Of a stretch of 64,000 bases of DNA, positions 44,201 through 53,234 are shown in pieces. The translations under genes were made by a program, and so were the position numbers. Every line of letters begins with the position of its first letter. Positions within the stretch are counted from its first letter, which is position 1. Source of the stretch: Chamaecyparis obtusa (taxonomy: Eukaryota > Streptophyta > Pinopsida > Cupressales > Cupressaceae); contig BSBK01000527.1 of assembly GCA_027943335.1 (NCBI GenBank), positions 62,501 through 126,500 of the forward strand, read 5' to 3'. The notes beneath the pieces are model-generated. The model searched no databases and had not been told where the DNA came from. It worked only from the letters and a program-made list of their open reading frames with translations.

Positions 44201-45195
44201 GGGAGCTTGCTTGTAGATGGTTTCCGAGCACCCTATGACAAGTAAATCCCCATCCTCCTTAGGGTTGATATTTAGGAGAGAAGTAAGGAATCAGGGCTTA
44301 AGTATGCCAACTGTCAAATGTATTATGAATCATTTATTGCTTCTTAATTCATTTTGATTTAAACGCATAGTGATGTATGTTAATCATTGGAAATGGGCAG
44401 CTTCCTAGTAGGGAACATTATAGAGACTAAGTAAATTGCCATTTCCAAGCGAAATCAAAACCCTAATTGCACATTTTAGGGTAAATCAAGTCAAGTCCCA
44501 ATAGGGGACATTACATCTTATCTCAACAATAAGTTAAAAAAGGGCAATGGAAGGAAGAGGCAAACCGTATCCGTCTTTGGTGGATGTGGTACCTGTCCTT
44601 TTCTGGTTCCACACAAAGAGATCTTCATCCCTACTCCAAATAGGACCGAAATTTTGGACTTGAATTTTGAGATGAATTCTAGCTTTTGCTTAGAATTCTA
44701 AAAAATCCGAGCACTTCTAAAGGAGGGGGCCTTTAATTTTGGAAACATTCTACAGCTGTATTTGGTGGTTTGTTTTTTGAAACACCCTAGAAATTAATTT
44801 TGAATATTGATTGCAAATACCTTTGGTTTGTTTCTGTTTGCAGAGCCTCTGCTGAGGAAGCCCTGCAAAGACTTCATGGTACTCTGATTGGTCAGCAAAC
44901 TATACGGCTGTCATGGGGTCGGAGCCCTGCAAACAAGCAGGTAACATAGCGCTCCTCTATTTTTAGCTGGGAGAAGCATTATTCAGCAATATGATTTTCA
45001 ATGTTTTGATGTTTCCTTTTAAAGCAGCAACAGCAGCATCAAGGGCAACCACAGGCTGATCCAAATCAGTGGAATGGAGCTTACTATGGGCAAGGATATG
45101 AAACTTATGGTTACGCCCCTCCTCCTCAGGATCCAGCAATGTATGCTTACGGTGGATACCCTGGATATGGAAATTATCATCAACAGGTAAAATAG
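28868..45195 (+). CDS. RBP45/RBP47: RBP45/RBP47-type nuclear RNA-binding protein, three RRMs
   Basis: Six exons join in frame: 28868-29245, 37168-37648, 40836-40897, 40978-41108, 44844-44940 and 45028-45186, all with GT-AG borders; phases 0,1,0,2,0. They give 436 residues; reading on to TAG at 45193 gives 438, close to the usual 400-445. Residues 18-96 are Gln-rich. RRM1 is about 101-181 (RNP2 LWVGDL, RNP1 GYGFMEFV), RRM2 about 195-273 (IFVGDL, KGYGFVRF) and RRM3 about 308-380 (IFVGGL, KGCGFVQF). The tail is Gln/Gly/Tyr-rich with APPPQDPAMYAY. The plant RBP45/47 family comprises nuclear proteins that bind poly(A)+ RNA and prefer U-rich sequence. This copy mixes RBP47-like RRM2 wording with an RBP45-like ISAATPRK segment and tail, so I do not choose between them. 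The start is the first of two consecutive ATGs; an upstream in-frame TTG at 28853 is not a likely start. No break is seen. Confidence 0.93.
29640..30230 (+). repeat. Degenerate minisatellite in intron 1
   Basis: About ten loosely related units of 45-65 bp. Each contains a CATGACTTG/CTAGCC-like word followed by a T-run and a TTNAAATTCAC-like link, for example near 29693, 29764, 29812, 29855, 29890, 29928, 29968, 30015 and 30170. The units are too diverged for an exact consensus by eye. Confidence 0.4.
31099..31825. mobile_element. hAT-like foldback element in intron 1
   Basis: The left end CTAGGATGCCGGTTCGGG and the right end (reverse-complemented) CTAGGATGTCCAGTTCGCC form terminal inverted repeats. 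Subterminal GGTTCG hexamers (31109-31130) and GGACCGG/GGTCCGG words (31730-31800) resemble the hexamer-rich ends of Ac/Ds, whose termini read YAGGGATGAAA. The flanking 8-mers CTAACTAG and CTAACCAA match at 6 of 8 positions. There is no transposase frame. The element is non-autonomous and the family is inferred. Confidence 0.5.
31960..32700 (-). mobile_element. LINE 3' fragment with zinc-binding RT tail
   Basis: Read on the minus strand from about 32691, a frame contains CSICSVTESANHLLSECSF, matching the pattern of the zf-RVT domain at the C-terminus of plant LINE ORF2. A second frame (32459-32037) follows with FWSVLFCKILWFSWTKRNKEV, the usual next block. Several frame breaks are present. This is a 3' remnant inside intron 1, antisense to the host gene. 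Confidence 0.7.
32701..33650. other. Intron 1 DNA, nothing recognised
   Basis: AT-rich, no credible coding frame, no element ends that I can support. Confidence 0.45.
33659..34054. mobile_element. MITE-like foldback element with 8-bp duplications
   Basis: A 396-bp unit flanked by AATAATAA at 33651-33658 and 34055-34062. The terminal inverted repeats are CTAAGTTACCGAT (left) and CTTAGTTACTGAT (right, reversed), 11 of 13 matching. Inside, arms 33876-33912 and 33943-33979 form a 37-bp near-perfect hairpin with a 30-base loop, and a (TA)n-rich palindrome lies at about 33756-33803. An 8-bp duplication points to hAT, though the duplicated word is low-complexity. Non-coding. Confidence 0.65.
34063..34487 (+). 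repeat. Possible LTR remnant in intron 1
   Basis: Ends GGGACATTACA at 34487, like the solo LTR ending at 44515. It contains two ACTATAAATAGTAAGT words (about 34184 and 34307) that are both TATA-like and palindromic. No matching duplication or left end is found, so it may be truncated. Confidence 0.3.
34640..35575 (-). mobile_element. LINE ORF2 fragment, endonuclease end to RT start
   Basis: On the minus strand from about 35575 the translation begins with a block of the pattern LNRIYADLS...SDPLSH, typical of the C-terminal end of the LINE endonuclease. Then a frame 35396-34947 ends in MNWLKGDRGSNYFFN, the linker before RT. A frame from 34853 has IKSLANSKSLGLDGLLAELHKE, the N-terminal RT motif. 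Three reading-frame changes are needed, so it is dead. It may be the 5' part of the same LINE whose tail lies at 31960-32700, split by later insertions. Confidence 0.75.
37168..37648 (+). CDS. RBP gene exon 2
   Basis: Codes residues 127-286: the second half of RRM1, the inter-RRM linker and all of RRM2. Acceptor GAGCAG|GTT, donor AGAG|GTATGT, ends in phase 1. Confidence 0.95.
37649..40835 (+). other. RBP intron 2 (3.2 kb)
   Basis: No transposon with clear ends. It has scrambled short repeats at 38736-39020 (CACCAAGCTTATGGTGTATTCC twice, CTCCTGTAGAATG twice) and a 58-bp tandem duplication at 40414-40530. The small open frames inside have no domain. Confidence 0.75.
40836..40897 (+). CDS. RBP gene exon 3
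   Basis: A 62-base exon coding the linker between RRM2 and RRM3 (residues 287-307, Gly/Ser/Asn/Gln-rich). The acceptor is a CACAG|CAG|G tandem site; use of the second AG at 40838 would drop one alanine. Donor ACT|GTGAGT, phase 0. Confidence 0.85.
40978..41108 (+). CDS. RBP gene exon 4
   Basis: Codes most of RRM3, including RNP2 IFVGGL and RNP1 KGCGFVQF. It follows an intron of only 80 bp. The donor AGCAG|GTAGGA leaves phase 2. Confidence 0.93.
41392..41928 (+). repeat. Tandem duplication, 283-bp period
   Basis: Unit 1 41392-41674 and unit 2 41675-41928, both starting ATGCAGGAAGCA and ending AAATTTCCTGA. Unit 1 has a small extra piece. Both are rich in ATGCATGCATG. Confidence 0.85.
42000..42330 (+). 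repeat. Degenerate tandem repeat of about 65 bp
   Basis: About five units combining TTGAATTTTGACC, GATTTTCAAATRGTTTG and CATAGTCATAMTACAAGAA words, for example near 42008, 42067, 42140, 42208 and 42270. Confidence 0.6.
42359..42904 (+). repeat. Tandem duplication, 284-bp period
   Basis: Unit 1 from 42359 and unit 2 from 42643, both starting TTTTTCTCTARYATTGAAAA and ending with a GGGTYAAACAAAGA segment. They are diverged but collinear. Confidence 0.8.
43047..44515 (+). mobile_element. Solo LTR (1469 bp) with TCTTA duplications
   Basis: Bounded by TGTCATGCCCCCAC and AGGGGACATTACA, flanked by TCTTA at 43042-43046 and 44516-44520. Plus orientation is suggested by GATATAAAAGGG near 43243 and a second GATATAAAGGG near 43450. 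The LTR contains three internal duplications (about 43180/43385, 43563/43690 and 43825/44126). No internal retroelement region remains. Confidence 0.8.
44844..44940 (+). CDS. RBP gene exon 5
   Basis: Codes the end of RRM3 and the conserved family motif RLSWGRSPANKQ. Acceptor TTTGCAG|AG, donor CAG|GTAACA, phase 0. Confidence 0.93.
45028..45195 (+). CDS. RBP gene exon 6 and probable stop
   Basis: Codes the Gln/Gly/Tyr-rich tail from QQQHQGQPQ to YGNYHQQ. The acceptor is another tandem AAAG|CAG| site, so one glutamine may vary. CAACAG at 45181-45186 is followed by GTAAAA, a usable donor; without splicing the frame ends two codons later at TAG 45193-45195. I prefer the unspliced end because known family members stop soon after this tail, but the alternative (47136) cannot be excluded. 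Confidence 0.75.
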   Translation, partial: QQQHQGQPQADPNQWNGAYYGQGYETYGYAPPPQDPAMYAYGGYPGYGNYHQQVK

Positions 45196-45760
45196 AGTTC
45201 TTAGTCTCTCTGCCCTTAAGCTTGGTTATGAAAATGTTGTACCTAGGGTTGTCTATGTACCCTGAAATGAGCTCCTCTGGTTGGAATCTGAGTTCTGTAC
45301 TGTGGGTAATCTTTTCTTTATACAAACAGATGTAGCGAAGTTTTGAAAGTTGTCAGAAGATAATATCTGGAGTTAATTATGTTATTGATATTTTTGAAAT
45401 TTGTTTATGTTCAAGTGTTATGAAATGTTACTGATATGTAACCTCTATGGACATTGGGATTTATCATCAACAGGTAAGCTAGAGTTCTGAGCGCCAAATC
45501 TTGGTTATGAAAATACTGCAGAGTACAAGGGTTGTCTGTATACCCTATAATGAGCTCTGTTGGTTTGAATCTGGATATAGCAAATTTTTGGAAGTATTGC
45601 AAGGATAATAGTGGCTAGTGGCTATTGGCCCGGCTTAAGGTTTTTGTTATCTTGTCATAAGATATTTTCTGGAGTTATTTCACTTAAGTGCCTATTTTTA
45701 TTTTTGAAATATGTTCGTGTTAAGTATTGTTACTGATGTGTAACCTCCATGGAAATGTGC
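45163..45760 (+). repeat. Tandem duplication of the exon 6 end, 287-bp period
   Basis: The end of exon 6 with the CAACAG/GTAA junction (45181) recurs at 45468-45473 as ATCATCAACAGGTAAGC, followed by the same downstream text (TTGGTTATGAAAAT, GGGTTGTCTRTRTACCCT). A third partial copy starts near 45735 (TGTTACTGATGTGTAACCTC). The second copy keeps a donor closer to consensus than the first. Confidence 0.8.
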
Positions 45761-46567
45761 ATGGTCAATGCTATGGCTGTGGAAATAGGTTTATTATATA
45801 TGTTTTACGTTGTCCAACACGGTATTCTTGTCAACTGACATGCTCTTGATCAGCATGTACGTGATATTGTAGTCAGCAGATTTTAGCTGTGTTTGTGTAG
45901 TCATGTTATCAAATACCTTTTTTGGTGTCTGTCAATCATTTGCCAGCATGGTATCGATTATCCTATTTGAAAACTTCATTTAACAGAAGTCTTAGAGTCC
46001 AAGAGAGTTTAAGTTAATAGTTTTTAGAGTACATATTGTAAAAATAATAAATAATGGTATATAACCTTGAAATGCAATTTGGCAATGGTAAACAATGTGG
46101 AAACAGAAACATTTTATAAAAAAAGCAGTAACATTTTTGGGTATTTTATTTATAGACATGTAACTTTCTAATTTGTCATATGTGTCTCATATAACTTGCA
46201 ATACAAGCATTCTTAAAATTGTCATTTTATCAATAAATTATATCATATATATATTGTAATACGTAGTGGAACACAATTTTAAGTAGAGGTATTATTTTGA
46301 GATGAGTTTATCATTTCATGTCTTGTAATACACAGTGAATAATGCTTGCTTTTGCCATCAGACAGACATTATCTATTGACACATAATCTATTGCTACTGT
46401 CAGTATCAGAGCAGAGTTGGAACACAATCTGAGTTATAATTTGTAGATGAGTCTGTCTTGCACACAGACTAGCAGAGTTTGCCTTGCACATACAAACATA
46501 ATATTTGCAGAATCTGTAGTATCAGAGAGGTGAGAGTTTCTATAGTTTGTCATTTCATCCCTCGTAG

Positions 46568-46830
46568 CACATAGAGGAACACAATGTTAAGCAGAAGTCA
46601 CATTTCTAGATTATGCATTTGTCAGGGAGAGAGATTTGTCATTTCATATCTTGTAGTCGTAGCACATAGTGGAACACAATGTGAAGCAGAGGTCACATTT
46701 CTAGATTATGCATTTGTTAGAGAGAGATTTGTCATTTCATATCTTGTAGCACATAGCGGAACACAATGTTAAGCAGAGGTCACATTTCTAGATTATTCAT
46801 TTGTTATAGAGAGAGAGATCGGTCTGAAGG
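46568..46830 (+). repeat. Tandem array, 87-95-bp units
   Basis: Units start at 46568, 46663 and 46750 with CACATAGNGGAACACAATG and continue with GTCACATTTCTAGATTATNC and TTGTCATTTCATATCTTGTAG. Looser copies lie near 46262 and 46917. Confidence 0.85.
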
Positions 46831-47021
46831 TTTCAGTCTGTTGCTGTCGATTTCATAAATCCAATTATGTTAAAATTGTTGAAGGTTGTGTTAGTTAGCT
46901 CTGCCTTCAAGATCATGTAGCACATAGTGGCTGTGGACCACAATGGTTAAGCAGATGTGTCATTCTCTAAATTATGGCAAATTCTTTTGCTGGGATCTGC
47001 ACTCACAGACATAATGAGCTT

Positions 47022-47065
47022 TGTGTGTGCGTGTGTGCGTGTGTGTGTGTGAGAGAGAGAGAGAG
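47022..47065 (+). repeat. (GT)n(GA)n microsatellite
   Basis: A GTGTGTGC-type run turning into GAGAGA; a compound dinucleotide repeat of about 44 bp. Confidence 0.95.
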
Positions 47066-47135
47066 CTGTTTACACAATAAGTTGTTGGTTACTGTTGATG
47101 TCTTGTGTAATGGTTGTGTTGGTTCTGATTTGTAG

Positions 47136-47212
47136 GTTTTCGCTGGCAAAAAACAGCTCATGACAGCTCCAAAGGTTGTGTGTTGCTTCTGCTTTCTTGG
47201 GTTTTTGCGTGA
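47136..47212 (+). CDS. Possible alternative last exon of the RBP gene
   Basis: If exon 6 splices at 45186, the acceptor TTTGTAG at 47135 would add 25 codons in frame (starting VFAGKKQLMTAPK) before TAG at 47211. A second in-frame AG lies at 47156. The hydrophobic/Cys-rich end is unlike the usual tail of the family, so this is only a candidate. Confidence 0.25.
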
Positions 47213-50200
47213 TTAGAAAATCATTGTTCATTTCGGTTGACTATTATTTTACTTGGCTCTTAATTGTCATTTTTCAATTGAAAATGGGTTGGTGGCCTTG
47301 GCTCTTCCAAAAGTATCAATATCATCATTCCTGATATATTCTGTCTCAATTTTTTCAAAGAGGGATAAACAACCTAGTAGGAAACATGCAGCTGTGTAAG
47401 AGCAATTGTACTGTTTATATATTTAGTCACTGTTGATATGCCAAAATTCCATTTCTTATTTCAATTTTAAACATGCCGAAAAGTTCCAGTTCTTTATGAT
47501 TAACTTTTTAAGAGAATGTTAAAATCGCTCTGCTTTCCGGATTTTTCACTTCATTGGAAGCACAACCTATCTCAGCTGATCTGTATTCTACTCTTGTTTT
47601 ATTGTTTTGTGTTTGAAACTTGATTGAAGACCTCGGGAACAAAGTTAGGTTTAAAAAAGTTCATTTTTGTTAGAAGGGATGAACAGCACTACTAGGGACA
47701 GCTTATCCTGTACATGTACACAACTTGTAACTTGTAACTTTATGCAAGTGAATTACTATAGTTGCATTGTCAGGCTTGGATCAGTGGAACTTTAATGAGT
47801 ATGTGCTATAATAATTTGCATTTTTAAATGGGATGTGCTTACTTAAGCTTGAAGATGTATACATGCATTATTATTGTTTTGTTGAACGTGGACTGTCTCC
47901 AATGGAGCTTATGGTACGCCCATGACAATTTTTTTTTTGGATAATGGCCCCTCCCCGTTAGACTTTTGAGTTTTTACTTGTATAGTTTAGTTGGAAGTGT
48001 CTGGTTATTACCATTTATTCTAGAGGTCCTTTGTAATAATTTTTTTAGTGTCACCATGTGTCTTCCTCTAGTGACCGAGTTAATAGGGGATGTGCTATTA
48101 CTTATTTAGATAGTTTATTTGTGGGATATCGAGGCTATTACTATGCCCTAAAAAAACCTATAGTTTATTTGTGGGATATCGAGTCTATTACTATGACCTA
48201 AAAAAACCTCTGGCGTGCCCTCTTATCTTCGTCTAGTAGGAGTTAATTGGGTATGTGGTATTTATTTATTTAGATAGTTTGTATATAGGATATCGAGTTT
48301 ACTTACGATGGCCTAATTTTATTTTTGACGTATTTTTGTGACTTCCTCAAGTGGCTGAGTTGTTAGGGTATGTGATGGTTGCCCTACGTAATTTTGTACC
48401 ATTGTAAGTGTGTCTTGTTCACCCACTCGTGATAACCAAAGCTTTTTGTAGACACATTAGATATTCTTAGATCTACATGGTGTGCTTTCAACAATAAGGC
48501 CACGAAGAGTGCTAAAAACAAATTCCTTCAGAAAATGAACATTCCAAATGATATATTATAATGTCAAATTAGTTAAGCTATAAAATAGGATCCTTCAGAG
48601 TCCACGGAAAAAGCTTTTAAGTGAATTCTTTGATCCTCAAATTAGAGGGAAGGAGGATTTCGAAATGTTAAAAAGGATGGGAGGGATTTCCTTATATTAA
48701 AACAAGAGGGGTATGCGATGCAGGAGTCTAAAAATAAACCTTGAAAGTGAGTTCTTCATTTGAATGTCAAATTGGAGGAAAGGATGTTTTGAATGTAAAT
48801 AAAAAGGGTGCAAGCTTCATATAGAATTAGAGTATGTAAGGTTTATGGTTTATTGTTTTAATTGTTTTAACTAATGTCCTTTTTAAGAAGGTGGTTGTTA
48901 TTACCGACAAAAAAAACGTGGTGTTATTGTGGTTGATGGTTGTCAACTCAATTGTGGCATATTTGAGTAGGGTGCTACATAAGAACCGATTTCTCATTAG
49001 TGAGGACTAGGGTATGCACAATCTCTTGTGGAGTTCTAATCTTTCACCTTCGCGAACATCAAGCAGGTGTAATGAGTTTTAGTATACTATCTCTACTTTG
49101 AGAGAGGCTCTTTAGTATACTATTTATACTTTGAGAGGCTCTTGGGAATCTATTTAGTATACTATTTATACTTTGAGAGGCTCTTGGGAATCCATTCATG
49201 AAATCTGGCCAATGAAATTGACTCAAAATTATGTAGCTGTCTCGATGAAGCTTCATATAACACACTGTAGAAAACATTGACAATTCGAAAAGGTGTAACG
49301 ATGAAAATGTTTGAAGTGTATATGGTATACAATGTAAAACAAATTTAATAATTACAGATTTCTAACGATTTGATCATGAAAAAATATTGAAATATAATAA
49401 ATATCTGTGCAAACATAATAATTGCAAATGCTAATATGAATAACAAGGTTGGAATGAACGTTATATGTTGCAGAATTTGAGCTAGTTAAGTCAATCACAA
49501 AGTAAACAAAAAAACATATTAGTTGAGCATTAGGGGTATTCAATCCTTGAATTGGTATTGCTTAGTTAGCAAGTAAATGGTAAAAAATACCAAATTGTCA
49601 TAAAAAACCATTTGAAGTTTAAAAGTTTTATATATTAGATAAACAATAACTTAAATTATGTCAGTTTTATTGAATGCTCATTTGATCTTCATGTTGAGAT
49701 ACGTGATCTACATAAGTGTTCGACTACTTGTATAATGACGACAGCTAGTATGATATAAAATTCTCAAATAATAACAATTTTTATGAATTATTTATTGTAT
49801 ATTTAACGAATTAGGCACATTTTCATAAAAATAAACATTATCATAAAACTTATGTGCTTGGGCATCATTGATTATTTATTTATTTAAAAAATTTATGAAA
49901 TAGCTTCCCAAATTTGTCAAAGTGATGTACCATTGATTTTCATGTAGGTTGTATAAAGGCCTAAATTTTATGCTAGTTGGGTTTTAAAAGGAGAGATATA
50001 GTTATACATTAGTTTCTCTTAATCTCCTAAAGAGAGATGGGGTGACATGATGTAATTCCCAAATCGAAGATAATGTCTAATTTATATACTCCAAACTCTT
50101 AACATTTGAGATTATATATGAAGTATTTGTGTTTGCATGCTAGAGTCGTTTCCCAAGACTCATAAACTAAAAAATAGAGCATTGTTTTATAAAATAATTC

Positions 50201-50382
50201 TAGTCAAAATCGACATGAAATCCATTGAATTGTAATGCATTTCTATACTTTGTTACTATTTACTAATGAATAAATGTATTGGTTAACTCTTTTTAATGTT
50301 TGCGTAGTATGAGATAAGTAATTGAGGTGTGTTAGCCAATTCAACTTTATCTTCCTCCATTTCTATGCATATTTTGAACAAT
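47213..50382. other. Gene-poor DNA downstream of the RBP gene
   Basis: No credible ORF. Contains a 50-bp tandem pair (48110-48159/48160-48209, with a looser third copy at 48272-48318) and a roughly 44-bp array at 49078-49194 (TTTAGTATACTATTTATACTT units). The RBP polyadenylation site is expected in the first part but could not be placed. Confidence 0.55.
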
Positions 50383-50561
50383 TTAAAATGATATGCATGT
50401 TGTTCTGATTAAGTAAAAGCAGGATTTGAAAGGTCCCGAAACCTTGTACAAAAGCATCAAAAGGTAGAGCAATGAGAGACCAAAATACAACTCAAAGGAA
50501 CTAACCATAGTTCCTACCAGTTGGAGATAAAAACATCCCAACCAGCCATAAAAAAGGGCGA

Positions 50562-52070
50562 TCAAGATTTACATTTTTGCCTATCCTTATGTGAACATAA
50601 ATTCATATCAAAAGGAGTGGAAGATTTAAATTTCTTTCCCTTAACTGTTGTCCATCCATCTTCCACCTTTTTAGCAGCCTTTTGCTAAGCCAAAGAAGAA
50701 CAAGAAGAGCCCACTAAATGGCAGGTCGCACTATCAACCACAGAAGGGACTGGAATAGCACCACTACCATTCCCCAAAACCCTCCCAAAAGAACCATGAG
50801 CAACAAAACCTACAACACCAGAAGACAAGACCGTTGATCCAAGGACAACATCAACGATCTAGTCAGGGACAACAATAGCAACACCAGGAGGGATAGCATT
50901 AACAGTTTGAATCAAATTCGCTTTAGAAACAACAACCGCTTTAGAGACAACGTTAGTAACTTCAAAGACAACATTAGTAGCATTAGAGACAACAACAGAA
51001 GCTCCAGCCAAAGCATGATCAGTTTGAGGAGGACAAGCAGTCGACCCCCATCCTTAGAAACTTTATGAACCGTATAATGGTCGTCAGAAGCCCTCGACCA
51101 CTAAGAAAGCGATTTCTTTGATTTAACCTTATCAAATAAACACAACGCAACAAGATGGCCAGTATTGTGGCATTTCCTACATCTGAACGAAATACCTTCA
51201 TAATCTAGATTCTGAGTCCAAGAGCCCTTAGAAGAAGCCAAAGTTATCTTCTCAGGGAGACCCTTGAAAACATTAACCTCCACAAGAATACGAGTATACG
51301 TCGTCTTAAAAATTTCAGAGGAGTCCGAATCCACCATCTGGAAATCCCCAATAGCCTCACCCACAAATTCCAAAATAGAATCCAGCCAAAGATGAAGGGG
51401 AAGATTCAATAGTCTTACCCATAAGGGTATTTTATTAAAGGACTCAGAAAGAGGATCAAACCCTTGATACCAGGGTTTGGCCATTAAGGGGAAACACTCC
51501 TCCCAAGTGAAACAACTATCACACAAAATAATTTTCCTATCTTCAACATTTTCAAACTTTACAATTAAAAACCCCCTTGCCACAAGGGTATATCTGAATA
51601 GTATCAGTTAAGATTGGTTCCCAATGTTTGGAAATCCAAGCATGCAAATCAGAAAGAGAGGGCCAAAAACCCCTAAAATGAAAGATAACAACATTGGAAG
51701 AGAAGTCTTCCGCAATTTTTAAAATCTCATCAACTGTATCAGTATCAAGATTGACCACAATATGATTACTTACAGAAACAAGCTTCACAAGAGGAGAGGA
51801 TCGGTAACCACCCACCCTAGCAGAGGCCGAACCATGGATACCCGATCCAAGGTGGCCACATCTGCATAGGAAATCACAAATATAGAAGACCCCTTTAACC
51901 ACCTGAGATCCAAGCCCACCCGTTAGAGAAGGCCCAGGCAAGGAAGAACCACCAGCCACTGACACATGAGTTGCAGGACCAGGAACGTGGGCGCCAACGG
52001 AACTAGCAAAGGCAGTCCCAGACGTGTGAGCGTGAGTGGGAACGATGTTTTTTTGAAAAGGAGTGGCCAT
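50562..52070 (-). mobile_element. LINE ORF1 fragment with DUF4283 and CCHC knuckle
   Basis: On the minus strand the frame starts near MATPFQKN at 52070. A DUF4283-like region follows (SDLHAWISKHWEPI, then after a frameshift near 51552-51583 GFLIVKFENVEDRKIIL and NKIPLWVRLLNLPLHLW). Then comes a C-X2-C-X4-H-X4-C knuckle (CRKCHNTGHLVALC, about 51130-51180). Beyond another frame change a GWTTVKGKKFKSSTPF tail, usual for ORF1, leads to a stop near 50562. Such ORF1 proteins bind LINE RNA. The copy is broken and no ORF2 follows in place. Confidence 0.8.
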
Positions 52071-52145
52071 CGCATGGATTTTTTTACTTTGGAGTTGTTG
52101 ACATGTTGTTGATAATAATTCTTCTTTGCACATTAAGGCTATCAT

Positions 52146-53234
52146 CTATTTAATAGTTCTCGTGAAGATCCAAGTATGAGCTTGTAAAGTTGCATTATAG
52201 GTTGCTCATTCTTGGGACTTATTGGACAATTGGGGCAACACCCCTTACATAGTGACTAGGGTTGCATTGACTCTACCCAACTAACAAGGTATTGGTGCAG
52301 ATGTACCCATTTAGTTAAACATGACTGTGATGAATGAGGTTCTCACTTGTGTTCCCTCATCCCAAAAGTATAATAATCCTGTTAGGAGCCAAGTATTACA
52401 ATAGGTAGGTCATGGTTAAAGGATAGACCCTATTAGGAGTCTTTACAATGTGATCCCAATTAATTAATCGACCCTGTTAGGAGTTCAACCCTGTTAGAGG
52501 AAATCAAACCCTGTTAGGGGTGTACAATAGGTGCAATGGCTCTTACAGTCAATTTGTTATCCCGAATACAAAGAGTTAATAAAGTATTCCTTGAAGAACT
52601 CCTCTTGTTCTCCTTTATCTTGATCTCTGCTCTACCTCTTAGATGCCTTCACATTTCACATCCATCTATATCATCATCCTCATCATCACTCACTTTTACA
52701 AAAGTGTATGTATACTTATACCTTGTTAGAGGTATATTACAAAAGCTAGTCGACATTACTCTAGCTAAACATCATATCATTTAATGCACAATTGCATGCT
52801 TCATTAACATTCTTAGTTGGCCTTAGATCCAAAAATGCATCCAAAATTATGTTTCCAAACACTCACAAAGTTGGCCTTAGTGATCACCAACAAGTTATAC
52901 TCTTTTTATTGTCATCACATCCAATCAACTGATCATATCTCTTCAATATCTCAACATTAACATGTGCGACTTTACACATGTATTCACTTGGGTCTTGCAA
53001 GCATGTATCCAAGATCGAATGCTTTAATGAATCTCTTGGAAAGTTCGCTATGCTTTTCTATCAGACTGGATCACAGGAACAGTCTATGGACTTAGGCATT
53101 TTCCTTCACCAACTGCATACACACATATTCATGATATCCAATATGTGTCATCATGAATCTGATAAGTGTTGCCATAAATGACAACATTCCATATGCGCAT
53201 GTGCCTACATGTGCATATGTGTGCATGTTATGAC
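52146..53234. other. Non-coding DNA with repeated ACCCTGTTAGG words
   Basis: Five related words (ATCCTGTTAGGAG, ACCCTATTAGGAG, ACCCTGTTAGGAG, ACCCTGTTAGAGG, ACCCTGTTAGGGG) occur between 52378 and 52520 at irregular spacing. No ORF is credible. Confidence 0.45.

Larger units (their letters stand above)
41109..44843 (+). other. RBP intron 4 (3.7 kb)
   Basis: Contains two tandem duplications (41392-41928 and 42359-42904), a degenerate repeat block (42000-42330) and a solo LTR (43047-44515). The rest has no recognised feature. Confidence 0.85.
45761..47135 (+). other. 3' region or last intron of the RBP gene
   Basis: Either 3' untranslated/downstream DNA or a final intron. It holds a tandem array based on CACATAGTGGAACACAATG (about 46256-46980) and a (GT)n(GA)n microsatellite at 47022-47065. 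No coding frame. Confidence 0.5.

Noticed and set aside
45400..45480. Duplicated exon 6 end as an extra coding exon
   Set aside because: No suitable in-frame acceptor upstream; the first candidate AG (in TTCAAG) leads directly into stops.
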